Program-made: the position numbers and the translations under genes
DNA from: Nitrospirillum pindoramense
Lineage (GTDB): Bacteria; Pseudomonadota; Alphaproteobacteria; Azospirillales; Azospirillaceae
Direction of reading: 5' to 3'
NCBI RefSeq assembly: GCF_007827955.1
Contig: NZ_VITR01000009.1
Coordinates: 124,001 to 188,000, forward strand
DNA: 64,000 nt
The notes under the pieces: generated by a model
Told to the model about the DNA's origin: nothing
Databases searched by the model: none
The model's input: the letters and a program-made list of their open reading frames with translations, nothing else
Shown here: in pieces, positions 24,602-33,767 of the stretch
Layout of the letters: each line of letters begins with the position of its first letter
How positions within the stretch are numbered: the stretch's first letter is position 1

Positions 24602-26053
24602 TTACTGGCCGGCGGCGGCGGAGAAGCCGTTGGCGCCGTCGAAGGTGTAGAGGTTGGAACTCTGGACGAAGTCCAGGCCCTCCTTGGCGACACGGGCCAG
24701 CAGCTCGGCCACCTGGCCGTGCTTCAGCTCCTCGGCCCCGTCGGCCATGACGCGGCAGCGCCAATGGTCGGTGCAGAAGGTTTCCGGCGCGCCATCCGGC
24801 CACACCTTCTGGCCACGGTTGGACACCATCACCAGCTTCAGGCCGGCCGGGAGCAGCGGCTGGAACAGCGCGGCCATGTCGTCGCCGTTGCCGCCCTTGC
24901 GCTCCAGGAACACGTCCACGCCCACCAGCTTCTTGCTCTGGGCCGGGGCGCCCTTCAGGGCGATGCCGCTGAAGCTGCTGGCCACACCGGCCGGGTAGCT
25001 GGCGGGCACCAGGGTGGCCGGGCGCTCGCCCAGGCGGTCGATCAGGTTGGCGGCGAAGTCGCGCGTGCCGATGCGGGCCTTGCTGACGCCGCGCTTGAAG
25101 ATGTCGACGGTGTGGATGCCGTCCTCGATCATCTTCAGCCAGGCGTTATGGATGCGCTCGGCCGCTTCCGACTGGCCGATGTGGACCAGCATCATGACCG
25201 AAGCCAGCAGCAGGCCCGACGGATTGGCGATGCCCTTGCCGGCGATAGTGGGGGCGGAGCCGTGGATGGCCTCGAACATGGCGCACTGGTCACCGATGTT
25301 GGAGGAGCCGGCCAGGCCGACCGAGCCGGTGATCTGGGCGGCGATGTCGGAGATGATGTCGCCGTACAGGTTCAGGGTGACGATGACGTCGAAATGCTCC
25401 GGCGTGTCGGCCAGGCGGGCGGCGCCAATGTCGACGATCATGCTCTCCGCCTCGATGTCCGGGTACTCGGCGGCGATCTCGTCGAAGACCCGATGGAACA
25501 GGCCATCGGAGATCTTCATGATGTTGTCCTTCACGAAGGCCGTCACCTTGCGGCGATGGTTGGCCCGCGCGTATTCGAAGGCGTAGCGGATGATCTTTTC
25601 CGAGCCGGGGCGGGAGATCAGCTTCACCGCCTGGGTCACGTCCTGCGTCTGGCGGTATTCGATGCCGGCGTACAGGTCTTCCTCGTTCTCACGCACGATG
25701 ACCACGTCCATGGACGGGTGCTTGGTGGCGACGAAGGGGGAGTAGGAGACGCAGGGGCGGATGTTGGCGTACAGGCCCAGCGCGCCGCGAATGGTCACGT
25801 TCAGCGACTTGTAGCCGCCGCCCTGCGGGGTGGTGATGGGGGCCTTCAGGAACACCTTGGTGCGGCGCAGGCTGTCCCAGGCGCTGGGCTCCATGCCGTT
25901 CATGATGCCCCGGCGATAGACGCTCTCGCCGATCTGGATTTCCTCGTACTCAAGGTTGGCGCCGCTGGCGGCCAACACCTCGAGGGTGGCGTCCATGATC
26001 TCGGGGCCGATACCGTCGCCGCGGGCGATGGTGATCTTGGTCGGAGAATTCAT
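24602..26053 (-). CDS. Isocitrate dehydrogenase, ICDH_alpha (TIGR02924) type
   Basis: A 483-residue isocitrate/isopropylmalate dehydrogenase-family enzyme. N-terminus ITIARGDGIGPEIMDATLEV, substrate loop VTIRGALGLYANIRPC, catalytic IVRENEEDLYAGIEYR, metal site DIGAARL (in place of the usual D-x-x-A-M), and nucleotide loop EAIHGSAPTIAGKGIANPS are present. The C-terminal ~140 residues form an extra domain typical of the alphaproteobacterial/Thermus-like ICDH subfamily. The ATG at 26053 is chosen over the ones further upstream, which lie in A/T-rich spacer and lack conservation. Cofactor preference (NAD or NADP) cannot be read safely. Confidence 0.9.
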   Translation of the reverse strand: MNSPTKITIARGDGIGPEIMDATLEVLAASGANLEYEEIQIGESVYRRGIMNGMEPSAWDSLRRTKVFLKAPITTPQGGGYKSLNVTIRGALGLYANIRPCVSYSPFVATKHPSMDVVIVRENEEDLYAGIEYRQTQDVTQAVKLISRPGSEKIIRYAFEYARANHRRKVTAFVKDNIMKISDGLFHRVFDEIAAEYPDIEAESMIVDIGAARLADTPEHFDVIVTLNLYGDIISDIAAQITGSVGLAGSSNIGDQCAMFEAIHGSAPTIAGKGIANPSGLLLASVMMLVHIGQSEAAERIHNAWLKMIEDGIHTVDIFKRGVSKARIGTRDFAANLIDRLGERPATLVPASYPAGVASSFSGIALKGAPAQSKKLVGVDVFLERKGGNGDDMAALFQPLLPAGLKLVMVSNRGQKVWPDGAPETFCTDHWRCRVMADGAEELKHGQVAELLARVAKEGLDFVQSSNLYTFDGANGFSAAAGQ

Positions 26054-26143
26054 CTTCTCTTTCATCCTTGGCACTGGCGCCTTTCCCCAACCATCGGGGG
26101 ACATGGCGCGGTTTGGGGCCGCCCCCGCGACAGGCCGCGGCAT

Positions 26144-26168
26144 CCCGGGTCAAAATTTTTGACCCGGG
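26144..26168. promoter_or_regulatory. Perfect 25-bp palindrome upstream of icd2
   Basis: CCCGGGTCAAAA (26144-26155), T at 26156, then TTTTGACCCGGG (26157-26168). It is 91 bp upstream of the second isocitrate dehydrogenase start and 96 bp past the VWA gene stop. No U-tract follows on either strand, so an operator is more likely than a terminator; the TCAAAA...TTTTGA core is also too closely spaced for a standard FNR site. Confidence 0.55.
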
Positions 26169-26263
26169 CGGACACTATGCCGGGACACTCTGCGGGGCAA
26201 CTGTGCTTTGGGCGCCCCTGCCCCTCGGGACTTGCGGGGACGGCGCCAAGAAACGTTAATAAA

Positions 26264-27457
26264 TCAATGGCTAAGTTCCCGCATGCCCGCCTCCAGCCCT
26301 TGCAGGGTCAAGGGATACATGCGGCCTTCCATCAAATTTTTAATCAGGCCGATGCTGGCGGTGTAGGGCCAATGCCCCTCGCTCACCGGGTTCAGCCAGA
26401 TGGCGCGGCGGTAGACGTCCAGCAGGCGCCGCAGCCACACCTGCCCCGCCTCCGCGTTCCAATGCTCCACCGCCCCGCCGGGATGGGTGATCTCATAAGG
26501 GCTCATGCTGGCGTCGCCGACGAAGATCAGCTTGTAGTCGGCCGGGTAGGTGTGAAGCACATCGACGGTCGCCATCTGCTCCGTCCGCCGGCGGCGGTTG
26601 TCCTTCCACACGCCCTCATAGATGCAGTTGTGGAAGTAGAAATACTCCAGGTGCTTGAACTCCCCCTTGGCAGCGGAGAACAGCTCCTCGCACAGGCGGA
26701 TGTGGTCGTCCATGGAACCGCCCACGTCCAGGAACAGCAGCACCTTGACGGCGTTGTGCCGTTCGGGGCGCAGCTTCAGGTCCAAATGGCCGGCGTTGGC
26801 GGCGGTGGCGCGGATGGTGTCGGGCAGGTCCAGCACCTCGGCGGCCCCGGTGCGGGCGAACTTGCGCAGGCGGCGCAGCGCCACCTTGATGTTGCGGGTG
26901 CCCAGTTCCACCGTGTCGTCCAGGTTGCGGAACTCGCGGCGGTCCCAGACCTTCACGGCGCGGCGGTGGCGGCTGCCCTCCTGCCCGATGCGCACGCCCT
27001 CCGGATTATAGCCATAGGCACCGAAGGGGGAGGTGCCGGCCGTGCCGATCCATTTGGACCCGCCCTGGTGGCGGCCCTGCTGTTCCTTCAGGCGCTGGGC
27101 CAATGTCTCCATCAGCTTTTCCCAGCCGCCCAGGGCCCGGATCTGCGCCTTTTCCTCGTCCGTCAGATGGCGCTCGGCCAGCTTGCGCAGCCATTCCTCA
27201 GGCAGGTCACGGGCGGCGACCTCACCACCCTCCCCGCCGGCAGCCCCCTCCAGCCCCTTGAACACCTGGCCGAAGACGATGTCGAACCGGTCCAGGTTGC
27301 GCTCATCCTTCACCAGGATGGTGCGGGACAGGTGGTAGAAATCCTCCACGCTATAGCCCGCGACATGGGCCGACATGGCCTCCATCAAGGCCAGGTATTC
27401 CCGCAGGGTGACGGGAATACGGGCCTGGCGCAGCTGGAAGAAGAAAGTGGAGAACAT
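26264..27457 (-). CDS. VWA-domain protein, CoxE-like
   Basis: A 397-residue protein. Residues about 1-110 form a helical N-terminal domain (FSTFFFQLRQARIPVTLREY); the C-terminal half is a von Willebrand A domain with a modified MIDAS motif LFLDVGGSMD (D-x-G-x-S) near residue 225 and IFVGDASMSPYEITHPGG near 325. These proteins work with MoxR-type AAA ATPases in metal-cofactor insertion or complex remodelling. The matching ATPase is not adjacent; a candidate lies at 33768-34613. Start at 27457 (MFSTFF) is preferred to an earlier frame start. Confidence 0.88.
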   Translation of the reverse strand: MFSTFFFQLRQARIPVTLREYLALMEAMSAHVAGYSVEDFYHLSRTILVKDERNLDRFDIVFGQVFKGLEGAAGGEGGEVAARDLPEEWLRKLAERHLTDEEKAQIRALGGWEKLMETLAQRLKEQQGRHQGGSKWIGTAGTSPFGAYGYNPEGVRIGQEGSRHRRAVKVWDRREFRNLDDTVELGTRNIKVALRRLRKFARTGAAEVLDLPDTIRATAANAGHLDLKLRPERHNAVKVLLFLDVGGSMDDHIRLCEELFSAAKGEFKHLEYFYFHNCIYEGVWKDNRRRRTEQMATVDVLHTYPADYKLIFVGDASMSPYEITHPGGAVEHWNAEAGQVWLRRLLDVYRRAIWLNPVSEGHWPYTASIGLIKNLMEGRMYPLTLQGLEAGMRELSH

Positions 27458-27553
27458 GGGCCTTCCGAGGTCTGGGCCTTCCGGGGTCGGACAACGCATC
27501 CCGTCCCGAAATGTACGCGAGCACGCGTGGCCCAGCCAGCGGAGAAGCGGCCG

Positions 27554-28894
27554 TTACGGACGATGCCGGGGCGCCAGCCCCAGGATATCCGCGACATCCA
27601 CGGTGAACTTCAGTCCGACGACGACGGCATCCTGGGGATTGTCGCGGGTGAAGGGGTGGCCGGTGACGTCGGGGTTGATGATGTATTGCAGGTTGGGCGA
27701 GAGGCGGACGCTGCGCGTGACCTGCATCCCGTAGGCCAGTTCCATCATCACCTGATGCCGGGCGGGCGCCACGGTGCTGCCGACACTGGCCCGGGCCGCG
27801 GCGATGCGGGCCAAGGTCAGGTCGCTGAATTGCTGGTCGGTGACGACGAAGCCCAGGGTGTCCTGGTCCCGCCCCTCGAACAGGCCCGTCTGCACCACGC
27901 CCAGGGCGTAGTAGCGATCCTCGACCGCGCGGCCCGAGACGCTGGCCATCGCCACGCCCAGGACGGACAGGGTCCGCGCGGGATTGGCGGAGGAGCGCCA
28001 GACGACCTGATCAAACCGGCCGAAGGCGCCCCAGCGCCCCCGTTCGGTCACGCCGGGCTGACCCGTCAGCACGGACGGGCGGCCGGCCGCGTCGTTCAGG
28101 GGATCGGCATAGGTCGAGCTGTCGTACCAGCCGCCCACCTGGTAGTGGCCGGGCTGGGTGGATGCCTGGCCGCCCGGCGCGTAGCCCAGCTCGAACGGCA
28201 CGACCACGCCGGTGGCGCCGTCCGTGCTGAAATGCAGGCCGTGGCCGGTGGGGGACTGATCCCGGGGATTGGCCTCATAGGCGCCGACATGGGCGTACAC
28301 GGTATCGGTCAGCCCCACCTTGATCCGCCCCGCCCAGCTGCTGCCGGGCGCCGAGGTGTAGTTGCTGACATGGTTCACGAACACCGGGTTGCCGCAGATG
28401 GCGTTGGTCTGGAAGTGGCAGTACAGGGGGCCGTTCAGGAAGGAGGCGTTGGCCACCATGCGGCCCGCCTCCATATCCACGCGCCCGTCGAGCAGCTTCT
28501 TTTCCAGGGTCAAGGCCAGCAGGTGCAGGTTCTGCAGGCCATAGACCTCCTGCACCGAGGTGTTGTTGCCGATGGCGTCGGCGGCAAGGTTGCGGCCATG
28601 CCGTTGGGTCAGCGCCGCATGGAGGACGGTGGCATCCAGACCCAGAATCCGCTCCAGGTCGGCATCGACGCCGGCATGAATCTGGCCGGCGTAGGCGCTG
28701 CCTTGCCGCAATCCGCCACTGGGATTGGCCGCCGCCTCCCCGGTGTAGTCCAAGGCCAGGGACAAGCCGGCGTTGGCAAGGCGATCGCCCAGGGTCGCAG
28801 CGTCCGGGGCTTCGGCGGCACCCGCCAGGGCGGGCATGAACAGGCCGGCGGTCAGCAGCAGGCCGGCAATACAGGGCAAAGAATTGGGGCGCAT
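27554..28894 (-). CDS. OprB-type carbohydrate-selective porin
   Basis: A 446-residue outer-membrane protein. Signal peptide SLPCIAGLLLTAGLFMPALA with cleavage near AGA-AEA; mature part begins with alternating short strands (GLSLALDYTGEAAANPSGG, ASAYAGQIHAGVDADLERI in pieces) and ends in a long strand-rich C-terminus (PDVTGHPFTRDNPQDAVVVG, LKFTVDV). The motif set NASFLNGPLYCHFQTNAICG, with a Cys pair, matches OprB porins for sugar uptake. Substrate cannot be assigned. Start at 28894 (MRPNSL) suits the signal peptide. Confidence 0.88.
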   Translation of the reverse strand: MRPNSLPCIAGLLLTAGLFMPALAGAAEAPDAATLGDRLANAGLSLALDYTGEAAANPSGGLRQGSAYAGQIHAGVDADLERILGLDATVLHAALTQRHGRNLAADAIGNNTSVQEVYGLQNLHLLALTLEKKLLDGRVDMEAGRMVANASFLNGPLYCHFQTNAICGNPVFVNHVSNYTSAPGSSWAGRIKVGLTDTVYAHVGAYEANPRDQSPTGHGLHFSTDGATGVVVPFELGYAPGGQASTQPGHYQVGGWYDSSTYADPLNDAAGRPSVLTGQPGVTERGRWGAFGRFDQVVWRSSANPARTLSVLGVAMASVSGRAVEDRYYALGVVQTGLFEGRDQDTLGFVVTDQQFSDLTLARIAAARASVGSTVAPARHQVMMELAYGMQVTRSVRLSPNLQYIINPDVTGHPFTRDNPQDAVVVGLKFTVDVADILGLAPRHRP

Positions 28895-29008
28895 GGGAAC
28901 TCCACCGTCCACTGGACGAAGCGGGGGCTTGGACGCGCCCGCCAGGAGCGCGCCTTCGCCAGGAGAAATGAAAGGACAGGAGGAAAGGGAGCGAAGGGCC
29001 CCCGGGCC

Positions 29009-30703
29009 TCAGGCGGCGCGGATTTCCCGCAGGAAGCTGTCCACCTGCTGCTTCAGCAACTCGCCGTTCTTGCTGAGATCATTGGCGGCCGAGTGCACCT
29101 CACCGGCGCCGACGCCGGTTTCCTGGGCAGCGTCGCTGACTTGCCCGATGGTCTGGGACACGTCGTTGGTGCCCTGGGCCGCCTGCTGGACATTGCGCGT
29201 GATCTCGTTCGTGGTCGCGGCCTGCTCCTCCACCGCCGAGGCGATGGTGGTCGAGGCCTGGCTGACCTGGTTGATGATCTCCGCGATGCCCTGGATGGAT
29301 TTGGCCGACGTTTCCGTCGCCGCCTGCATGCCGGCGATCTGCGCCCGGATTTCGTCCGTCGCCTGCGCCGTCTGGTTGGCCAGGGACTTGACCTCAGACG
29401 CAACGATGGCGAAGCCCTTGCCGGCATCGCCGGCGCGCGCCGCCTCGATGGTGGCGTTAAGCGCCAACAGATTGGTGCGGCTGGCGATGTCGTTGATCAG
29501 GGTCACCACCTCGCCGATGCGCTGCGCCGACTGCATCAGGCCCTGCACCTCGGCATTGGTGCGGTCGGCTTGGCCGACGGCGCTGGAAATCATCTGCGTG
29601 GACCGCGACACCTGCGCCGTGATCTCCTGAATGGACGCCGCCAATTCCTCCGTGGCGGCCGCCACCGTCTGCACGTTCTGCGTCGCCTGCAGGGAGGCCG
29701 CCGCCACCGTGCCCGCCTGGCGGGCGACGTTGTCCGACGAGGAACTCAGGGTCTGCGCCGTGGCCAGCAACTCGGTGGCCTGGGCCGTGACGCCGTTGAC
29801 GATGCCGCCCACGCGGTTCTCGAAGGCGCTGGCCAGGTCCAGCATCGCCTGACGGCGTTCCTTCTCGGCCCGCTGCTTCAGCGCCTCCTGCTCCGACCGC
29901 AGGCGCTCCGCCTCGATCATGTTGTCCTTGAACACACCGACCGCCTGGGCCATGCCGCCGATCTCGTCCTGGCGCTCGCGCGCCGGGATGTCCACGCCGG
30001 TGTTGCCACCGGCCAGGGTCTGCATCGCCGCCGTCATGTCCACGATGGGCTTGGCCACGGACCGGGTCAGGCTCCACGCCATGATGATGGCGAGAAGAAC
30101 CGACAGGCCGCTGCTGACCAACGCCACGGAGGTCGCGGTGCCGAGGGCATCGGCCTGGAGCACAGCACGTTGCCCCAGCAGGTCACGCTCCACCTTGTCC
30201 ATCTCCGCGACCTTGGCGCGGATCGCGTCCATGGACGCCTTGCCGGCGCCGCTCGCCTCCAGCTTGCGGGCCTGTTCCACCGTTTCCGGCTTGCCCATCA
30301 GGGCGATTTCCTTTTCCGCCACGTCCTGGCGCCACGTCTGCTCATAGCGGCGCAAATCATCCAGGCGCGCCTGCTGGGCGGCATTGTCCGCGGTCAGGGA
30401 CTTCACCTCCGCGAAGGCCGCGTCAAACGCCGTCTTGCCCTTATGGTAAGGTTCCAGGAATTTGGGATCGGTGCCGACCAGATAGCCGCGCAGCCCCGTT
30501 TCGCCATCGACCATGGCAGCCATGACATTGTTGAGCCGCTCCAGCACCTTATAGGTATGGTCCGTCCACCGCGTCGTGTCCTGGATGGTGGACAGCGCGC
30601 GATAGTTGATGCCGGAGGCGATCAGCGTAACGGCGACGATGAGCGCGAAGGCGGCAGCCAGCTTCCGCCCCACCTTCATGGACGATAAGAAACTCATAAC
30701 CAT
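29009..30703 (-). CDS. Methyl-accepting chemotaxis protein 1 (CHASE3-like)
   Basis: A 564-residue chemoreceptor: N-terminal membrane helix (about residues 15-32), periplasmic four-helix CHASE3-like region ([40 protein letters not shown]), second helix near 195-215, HAMP ([16 protein letters not shown] near 250), then a long signalling domain with tip [20 protein letters not shown]-like sequence ([20 protein letters not shown]) and flanking methylation helices. No C-terminal CheR-binding pentapeptide. The MSFL start at 30697 is an alternative. It is a near-duplicate of the neighbouring receptor. Confidence 0.95.
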   Translation of the reverse strand: MVMSFLSSMKVGRKLAAAFALIVAVTLIASGINYRALSTIQDTTRWTDHTYKVLERLNNVMAAMVDGETGLRGYLVGTDPKFLEPYHKGKTAFDAAFAEVKSLTADNAAQQARLDDLRRYEQTWRQDVAEKEIALMGKPETVEQARKLEASGAGKASMDAIRAKVAEMDKVERDLLGQRAVLQADALGTATSVALVSSGLSVLLAIIMAWSLTRSVAKPIVDMTAAMQTLAGGNTGVDIPARERQDEIGGMAQAVGVFKDNMIEAERLRSEQEALKQRAEKERRQAMLDLASAFENRVGGIVNGVTAQATELLATAQTLSSSSDNVARQAGTVAAASLQATQNVQTVAAATEELAASIQEITAQVSRSTQMISSAVGQADRTNAEVQGLMQSAQRIGEVVTLINDIASRTNLLALNATIEAARAGDAGKGFAIVASEVKSLANQTAQATDEIRAQIAGMQAATETSAKSIQGIAEIINQVSQASTTIASAVEEQAATTNEITRNVQQAAQGTNDVSQTIGQVSDAAQETGVGAGEVHSAANDLSKNGELLKQQVDSFLREIRAA

Positions 30704-31131
30704 AATCCTTTCAGGCTATAACATTTGGCAGAGTTTTATAGCTTCGAGGATTAACGGAGTGATAACGCTCCCAAGGGATTCCAACGATTCATCAATATAC
30801 TGAAGCATATATAAGATTCATCTGGCATGTATGTTATACATATTCCTGTTTTAACTGCCTGTCGCACTGCGTAAAAACACCCTTTGAAAAATAAAAATAC
30901 ATATGTAGTCGACGAATACCGCAACAGAAGCGGAAATAGCAGGAAGTAAAAGGGTTCTGTTAATAATTAAATCCCCTCAATCTTCCGTCCAACGCCCGCC
31001 ACGATCGCCCCACCCGGCTACTGGCCAAGGTCGAGTGTTTGCAGGAGCGGGGCCTCAAGCAATGAGGGGCCATGGCGTCCCCTCAAGGAATGCGCCATGG
31101 CCGATCATTGCGTCAGGCATGACCGCCATTC
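30704..31131. other. AT-rich spacer between the two chemoreceptors
   Basis: 428 bp without a supported gene. The first ~270 bp are strikingly A/T-rich for this genome and probably carry the promoter of receptor 1. A small palindrome ATGTAT-GTT-ATACAT sits at 30827-30841. The right part has a 10-bp inverted repeat GGCCATGGCG (31068-31077) with 31093-31102, which could terminate receptor 2 although no U-tract follows. Confidence 0.5.
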
Positions 31132-32823
31132 TCAGGCAGCGCGGATTTCCCGCAGGAAGCTGTCCACCTGCTGCTTCAGCAATTCACCGTTCTTGCTGAG
31201 GTCGTTGGCGGCCGAGTGCACCTCGCCAGCGGCACCGCCGGTTTCCTGGGCCGCGTCGCTGACTTGCCCGATGGTCTGGGAAACATCGTTGGTGCCTTGG
31301 GCCGCCTGCTGGACATTGCGCGTGATCTCGTTCGTGGTCGCGGCCTGTTCCTCCACCGCCGAGGCGATGGTGGTGGAGGCCTGATTGACCTGGTTGATGA
31401 TCTCCGCGATGCCCTGGATGGACTTGGCCGACGTTTCCGTCGCCGCCTGCATGCCGGCGATCTGTGCCCGGATTTCGTCCGTCGCCTGCGCTGTCTGAGT
31501 GGCCAGGGACTTGACCTCCGACGCGACGATGGCGAAGCCCTTGCCGGCGTCGCCGGCGCGCGCCGCCTCGATGGTGGCGTTCAGGGCCAGCAGGTTGGTG
31601 CGGCTGGCGATGTCGTTGATCAGGGTCACCACCTCCCCGATGCGCAGGGCCGACTGCATCAGGCCCTGCACCTCGGCATTGGTGCGGTCGGCCTCGGTGA
31701 CGGCGTTGGAAATCATCTGGGTCGTGCGGGACACCTGCGCCGTGATCTCCTGGATGGAGGCGGACAGTTCCTCCGTGGCCGCCGCCACCGTCTGCACGTT
31801 CTGCGTCGCCTGCAGCGAGGCTGCCGCCACCGTGCCCGCCTGGCGGGCGACGTTGTCGGATGAGGCGTTGAGCGTCTGCGCCGTGGCCAGCAACTCGGTG
31901 GCCTGCGACGTCACGCCGTTGACGATGCCACCCACTCGGTTCTCGAAGGCGCTGGCCAGGTCCAGCATCGCCTGGCGCCGTTCCTTCTCGGCCCGCTGCT
32001 TCAGCGCCTCCTGCTCCGACCGCAGGCGCTCCGCCTCGATCATGTTGTCCTTGAACACGCCGACGGCCTGGGCCATGCCGCCGATCTCGTCCTGGCGCTC
32101 GCGCGCCGGGATGTCGACCCCGGTGTCACCGTTCGCCAAGCGCTTCATCACGGCGGTCATGGTCACGACAGGCGTGGCCACGGCGCGGGTCAGGCCCAGG
32201 GCCATGAGGACCGCCAGCAGAATGGACAAGCCGCTGCTTCCCAACGCCACGGTGGTCGCCGTGCTGAGCGCGCCCGCCTGAAGCTCGGCGCGCTGCGCCA
32301 TCAGATCGCGTTCCACCTTGTCGATTTCGGCCACCTTGGCGCGGATCGCGTCCATGGAGGCCTTGCCGGCCCCGCTGGCCTCCAGCTTGCGGGCCTGCTC
32401 CACCGTTTCCGGCTTGCCCATCAGGGCGATTTCCTTCTCGGCCACCTCCCGGCGCCATGTCTGTTCATGGCGGCGCAAATCATCCAGGCGCGCCTGCTGC
32501 GCTGGATTGTCCGCCGTCAGGGATTTCATCTCCGCGAAGGCCGCGTCGAACGCCGCCTGGCCTTTCTGATAGGGGGCCAGGAATTTGGTGTCGGCGCCGA
32601 TGAGATAGCCGCGCAGCCCCGTTTCCCCGTCCACCATGGCCGTCATGGCGTCGCTAAGCCGTTCCAGCACCCTGTAGGTGTGCTCCGCCCACCCCGTCGT
32701 ATCCCGGATGGTGGATAAGGCCCGATAGTTGATGCCGGAGGCGATGAGCGTAACGGCAACGATGACCGAAAACGCGGCCGCCAGCTTTCGCCCCACGCTT
32801 AATGCGGAAAGAAAATTAGTCAT
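31132..32823 (-). CDS. Methyl-accepting chemotaxis protein 2, paralogue of receptor 1
   Basis: A 563-residue chemoreceptor with the same domain order as its neighbour: N-terminal helix, CHASE3-like periplasmic region, second helix, HAMP and signalling domain. From the HAMP onward the two are almost identical (for example [20 protein letters not shown] in both), while the helices and periplasmic part differ more ([20 protein letters not shown] here). The pattern indicates a fairly recent tandem duplication with divergence in the sensing half. Ligand unknown. Confidence 0.95.
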   Translation of the reverse strand: MTNFLSALSVGRKLAAAFSVIVAVTLIASGINYRALSTIRDTTGWAEHTYRVLERLSDAMTAMVDGETGLRGYLIGADTKFLAPYQKGQAAFDAAFAEMKSLTADNPAQQARLDDLRRHEQTWRREVAEKEIALMGKPETVEQARKLEASGAGKASMDAIRAKVAEIDKVERDLMAQRAELQAGALSTATTVALGSSGLSILLAVLMALGLTRAVATPVVTMTAVMKRLANGDTGVDIPARERQDEIGGMAQAVGVFKDNMIEAERLRSEQEALKQRAEKERRQAMLDLASAFENRVGGIVNGVTSQATELLATAQTLNASSDNVARQAGTVAAASLQATQNVQTVAAATEELSASIQEITAQVSRTTQMISNAVTEADRTNAEVQGLMQSALRIGEVVTLINDIASRTNLLALNATIEAARAGDAGKGFAIVASEVKSLATQTAQATDEIRAQIAGMQAATETSAKSIQGIAEIINQVNQASTTIASAVEEQAATTNEITRNVQQAAQGTNDVSQTIGQVSDAAQETGGAAGEVHSAANDLSKNGELLKQQVDSFLREIRAA

Positions 32824-32853
32824 ATAAGCCCCATCACGTGTGTTGAGGCTTAT

Positions 32854-32880
32854 GGGTTACCCTGTAAGGGTTAATAACCC
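32854..32880. promoter_or_regulatory. Operator-like palindrome upstream of receptor 2
   Basis: GGGTTAATAACCC (32868-32880) is a perfect 13-bp palindrome, preceded by a related GGGTTACCC at 32854-32862. Both lie 31-57 bp upstream of the receptor 2 ATG, where a repressor or activator would act. No equivalent was found in front of receptor 1. Confidence 0.35.
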
Positions 32881-32969
32881 ACTAATTTGCTATAATTTTA
32901 GATAATTAATCATATTTTTTGAGATACTGGCAGCCTGCGATACGTCGGCGCTTATACCCGGCCGGCGCC

Positions 32970-33557
32970 TCAAGGGCTGACCATCTCCGCATCCGGGCGC
33001 AGCAGGCGCGCCATCCGCACCGGCGCGGTTTCCGATGGGGCATGGTTGTCCCTGGACAGGACCGCCACGGGGCGGTAAGCGCTGGCGGCCAGGCTTTGGC
33101 CGATGACGATCAAGCGCACCGCCGCGGCGGCACGCACCTGGTCACCGCGCAGCGCCAGGTCGGCGGGCAGGCTGGCCAGCAGCGCGCCAACATAATGGGT
33201 GTACAGTCCCAACGCGCGACGCTCCCCCGCCAGGCTCTGGGGGGAAGCCGGCAGGCCGGCAGTGGGGAGGGGAGCGGAGGCGGGAGCTGCCGGGGCAGGC
33301 TCAGCCGGCGGACGGGCCATCAGCGCCTCGTAGCCCCGCAGGCAAAGGGCCATCGGTACCGGCGTCGGGTGCGCGGGCATCAGACCCAGCAGGCGGGCTA
33401 ACGGCGGAATGCGGTCGGGCGTGGGCGTGGCGTTCACGGCGTCGGCGCACACCATCTCCAGGCCCAGACCGGCCCCAGCCTGGGCCGCCTGCGGTGCCAC
33501 CGCCAGCCCGGCCAGAATGAAAGCCACCATCCACCGCCGCACGACACCGGCACCCAT
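32970..33557 (-). CDS. Exported protein of unknown function
   Basis: A 195-residue protein with a signal peptide (RRWMVAFILAGLAVAPQAA, cleavage after AQA near residue 27) and two Cys in the mature part (VCADAV, LCLRGYEAL). A Pro/Ala-rich linker lies around residues 80-105, and the remainder is helical. No known motif. It lies between receptor 2 and the MoxR ATPase, same strand, but the spacers of 146 and 210 bp suggest independent expression. Confidence 0.65.
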   Translation of the reverse strand: MGAGVVRRWMVAFILAGLAVAPQAAQAGAGLGLEMVCADAVNATPTPDRIPPLARLLGLMPAHPTPVPMALCLRGYEALMARPPAEPAPAAPASAPLPTAGLPASPQSLAGERRALGLYTHYVGALLASLPADLALRGDQVRAAAAVRLIVIGQSLAASAYRPVAVLSRDNHAPSETAPVRMARLLRPDAEMVSP

Positions 33558-33767
33558 GACCGCGACCCTTCGCCCACCGTTGAGAGATCAACAGTGTTAC
33601 CGCAAACATGTCCGGATGTACTGTGATGAATGTTGCGCCGCACACAAAGCGAGGGAGCGGCGAAACGGCCACACCATTGATAATCTGTCGCTTTTCTGCC
33701 CATCTTGCAGGGACGGAAGGGCTGATTTGCGCCCGACACAGATACCGCACCGCAACAAAAAGCGAGC

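Noticed and set aside
24719-30688. Very long plus-strand open frame (about 2000 codons) across four minus-strand genes
   Set aside because: It is antisense to well-supported genes (isocitrate dehydrogenase, VWA, porin, chemoreceptor) and its product is low in hydrophobic structure and rich in Gln/His/Arg/Gly, the usual mirror of GC-rich coding DNA.
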